Origin: Taibaiella sp. | GTDB taxonomy: Bacteria > Bacteroidota > Bacteroidia > Chitinophagales > Chitinophagaceae | Reading direction: 5' to 3' | DNA length: 64,000 nt | NCBI GenBank assembly: GCA_013815385.1 | Contig: JACDGL010000004.1 | Span: 186,001 to 250,000 of the forward strand | Shown here: in pieces, positions 63,000 through 64,000 of the stretch | Position numbering within the stretch: position 1 is the first letter of the stretch | How the letters are laid out: each line of letters opens with the position of its first letter | Program-made: the position numbers and the translations under genes | Notes under the pieces: generated by a model | The model's input: the letters and a program-made list of their open reading frames with translations, nothing else | The model's database searches: none | What the model was told of the DNA's origin: nothing

Positions 63000-64000
63000 A
63001 TGAAAAATCTGCGCCATAGTACACTCCCTCAATTGGAAGAGCTGATGCAGGAAATAGGCGAGCCCCGTTTCCGCGCCATACAGGTGTATGAATGGATATG
63101 GAAGAAGTTTGCCGGTGATATACAGGATATGACCAACCTGTCTAAATCCCTGCGCGAAAAGCTTTCTGCAAATTATTTTATCCCTAAGGTAAAAACACAC
63201 CACAGCCAGTACAGCAGCGATGGCACTATTAAGAACCGCCTGCAGCTCCACGACGATTATTTTATCGAGAGCGTCCTCATACCTACCGATAAGCGGTTTA
63301 CCGCATGCGTATCCTCACAGGTGGGTTGCTCCCTTTCATGTAAGTTCTGCGCTACGGGCTATCTGCCCCGCAAGCGCAATCTTGACTATGATGAGATAGT
63401 GGACGAGGTGGTGTTGCTCAATGAACAATCTCAGAAGCACTACGGCAAGAACCTCACCAACATTGTATTTATGGGCATGGGCGAACCCCTGCTCAATTAT
63501 AAGAATGTATTGCAGGCTATAGACAAGATAACCTCGCCCGATAGCCTTGGTATGAGCCCGCGCCGCATCACTGTTTCTACCGCAGGCATTGCAAAGATGA
63601 TAACACAGTTGGGTGATGATGAGGTGCGCTTTAAGCTGGCTATCTCCTTACACGCGGCCACCGATGCCAAACGCAATGAGATAATGCCCATCAATGAAAC
63701 CAATAACCTGAGGGCACTGATCGTAGCGCTCAACCATTTTTACAAAAAGACAGGTAACGAGATCACCTTTGAGTACATCCTGTTCAAAGATTTTAACGAC
63801 TCCCTTGAAGATGCAGACGACCTGGTAAAGGTGTACCGCCAGGTACCCGCCGACCTCGTAAATATCATTGAGTACAACCCCATAGAGAACGCCCGCTTCC
63901 AGAAGCCGGAAGATGATAAGGTAGCGCAGTTCATGCAATATCTGGAGTCAAAAAATGTGAACGCCCACCTCCGCCGCAGCCGTGGCAAAGATATAGATGC
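63000..64000 (+). CDS. rlmN: 23S rRNA/tRNA adenine-C2 methyltransferase RlmN, 3' end outside window
   Basis: The first 333 codons of the radical-SAM enzyme that methylates A2503 of 23S rRNA and A37 of some tRNAs. The cluster motif is CSLSCKFCATG (Cys-x3-Cys-x2-Cys) near residue 110, and IVFMGMGEPLLN and ISLHAATDAKRNEIMP are diagnostic blocks. The final catalytic Cys near the C-terminus is beyond the window. Start ATG at 63000 (MKNLRHSTLPQLEELM). Confidence 0.95.
   Translation, partial: MKNLRHSTLPQLEELMQEIGEPRFRAIQVYEWIWKKFAGDIQDMTNLSKSLREKLSANYFIPKVKTHHSQYSSDGTIKNRLQLHDDYFIESVLIPTDKRFTACVSSQVGCSLSCKFCATGYLPRKRNLDYDEIVDEVVLLNEQSQKHYGKNLTNIVFMGMGEPLLNYKNVLQAIDKITSPDSLGMSPRRITVSTAGIAKMITQLGDDEVRFKLAISLHAATDAKRNEIMPINETNNLRALIVALNHFYKKTGNEITFEYILFKDFNDSLEDADDLVKVYRQVPADLVNIIEYNPIENARFQKPEDDKVAQFMQYLESKNVNAHLRRSRGKDID

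Overview
The window looks like ordinary chromosome from a Bacteroidota species, most likely in the Chitinophagales/Chitinophagaceae range (inference). The evidence is an alternative complex III (ActA-F) operon running into cytochrome oxidase genes, an isolated atpD-atpC pair with a very short epsilon subunit, Bacteroidota-type promoters (TTTG, about 20 bp, then TAnnTTTG), a near-absence of Shine-Dalgarno sequences, secreted proteins with short signal peptides ending in Ala-Gln, and many Bacteroidota-restricted domains (DUF4114, DUF4397, DUF2911, PepSY-like, TMEM175). There is no phage, insertion sequence, CRISPR array or obvious defence island.

Layout. 1-12 kb: the 5' part of a secreted DUF4114 protein, an RhlE-type helicase, an SDR enzyme, an NTF2-like protein, a TetR-like/ABC1-kinase pair, a fatty acid desaturase, grpE-dnaJ, a SIMPL protein, and a LolC/E-type permease with a FemAB-like acetyltransferase. 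12-23 kb: atpD-atpC, NUDIX plus a membrane SRPBCC protein divergent from pyrE, a three-gene operon of secreted proteins led by a CsgG-like protein, then maf, a UbiA prenyltransferase and dnaX. 23-30 kb: a pair of 118-bp repeats, several small membrane, lipo- and regulatory proteins, TMEM175 and a DUF748/AsmA-like protein. 30.7-42.4 kb: one long minus-strand respiratory operon, actABCDEF-coxB-coxA. 42.7-48.9 kb: truB, a DAHP synthase/chorismate mutase fusion, a methyltransferase, aroE, a ComA-like phosphosulfolactate synthase, lpxB and two small genes. 49-58.4 kb: a PepSY-like protein with a two-component system, a GlxA-type regulator, VOC and DinB proteins, an FMN reductase, a tetR-small protein-MFS operon, a cold-shock protein and a WalJ-like MBL hydrolase. 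58.4-64 kb: an RluE-type pseudouridine synthase, a chimeric gene remnant, tRNA-Asn with tandem partial copies of its 3' half, a glycosyltransferase fused to a WcaJ-like membrane region, an SRPBCC-GyrI-like protein and rlmN (cut by the window end).

The most notable signals are these: (i) a run of nine A in dnaX where both alternative frames stop within a few codons, which predicts a short gamma form; (ii) a 101-bp tandem repeat carrying the 3' half of tRNA-Asn plus its terminator; (iii) a fused remnant that joins the start of a secreted protein to the tail of a response regulator, with three CTTAA boxes at 10-bp spacing upstream; (iv) two 118-bp repeats downstream of the dnaX promoter side, with matching inverted arms; and (v) a compact operon of three secreted proteins (CsgG-like, unknown, unknown with helical repeats) of unknown function. 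Several genes have a -7 promoter element only 4-6 nt before the start codon, which predicts leaderless mRNAs. Two small genes (56 and 49 aa) were found by reading the sequence directly.
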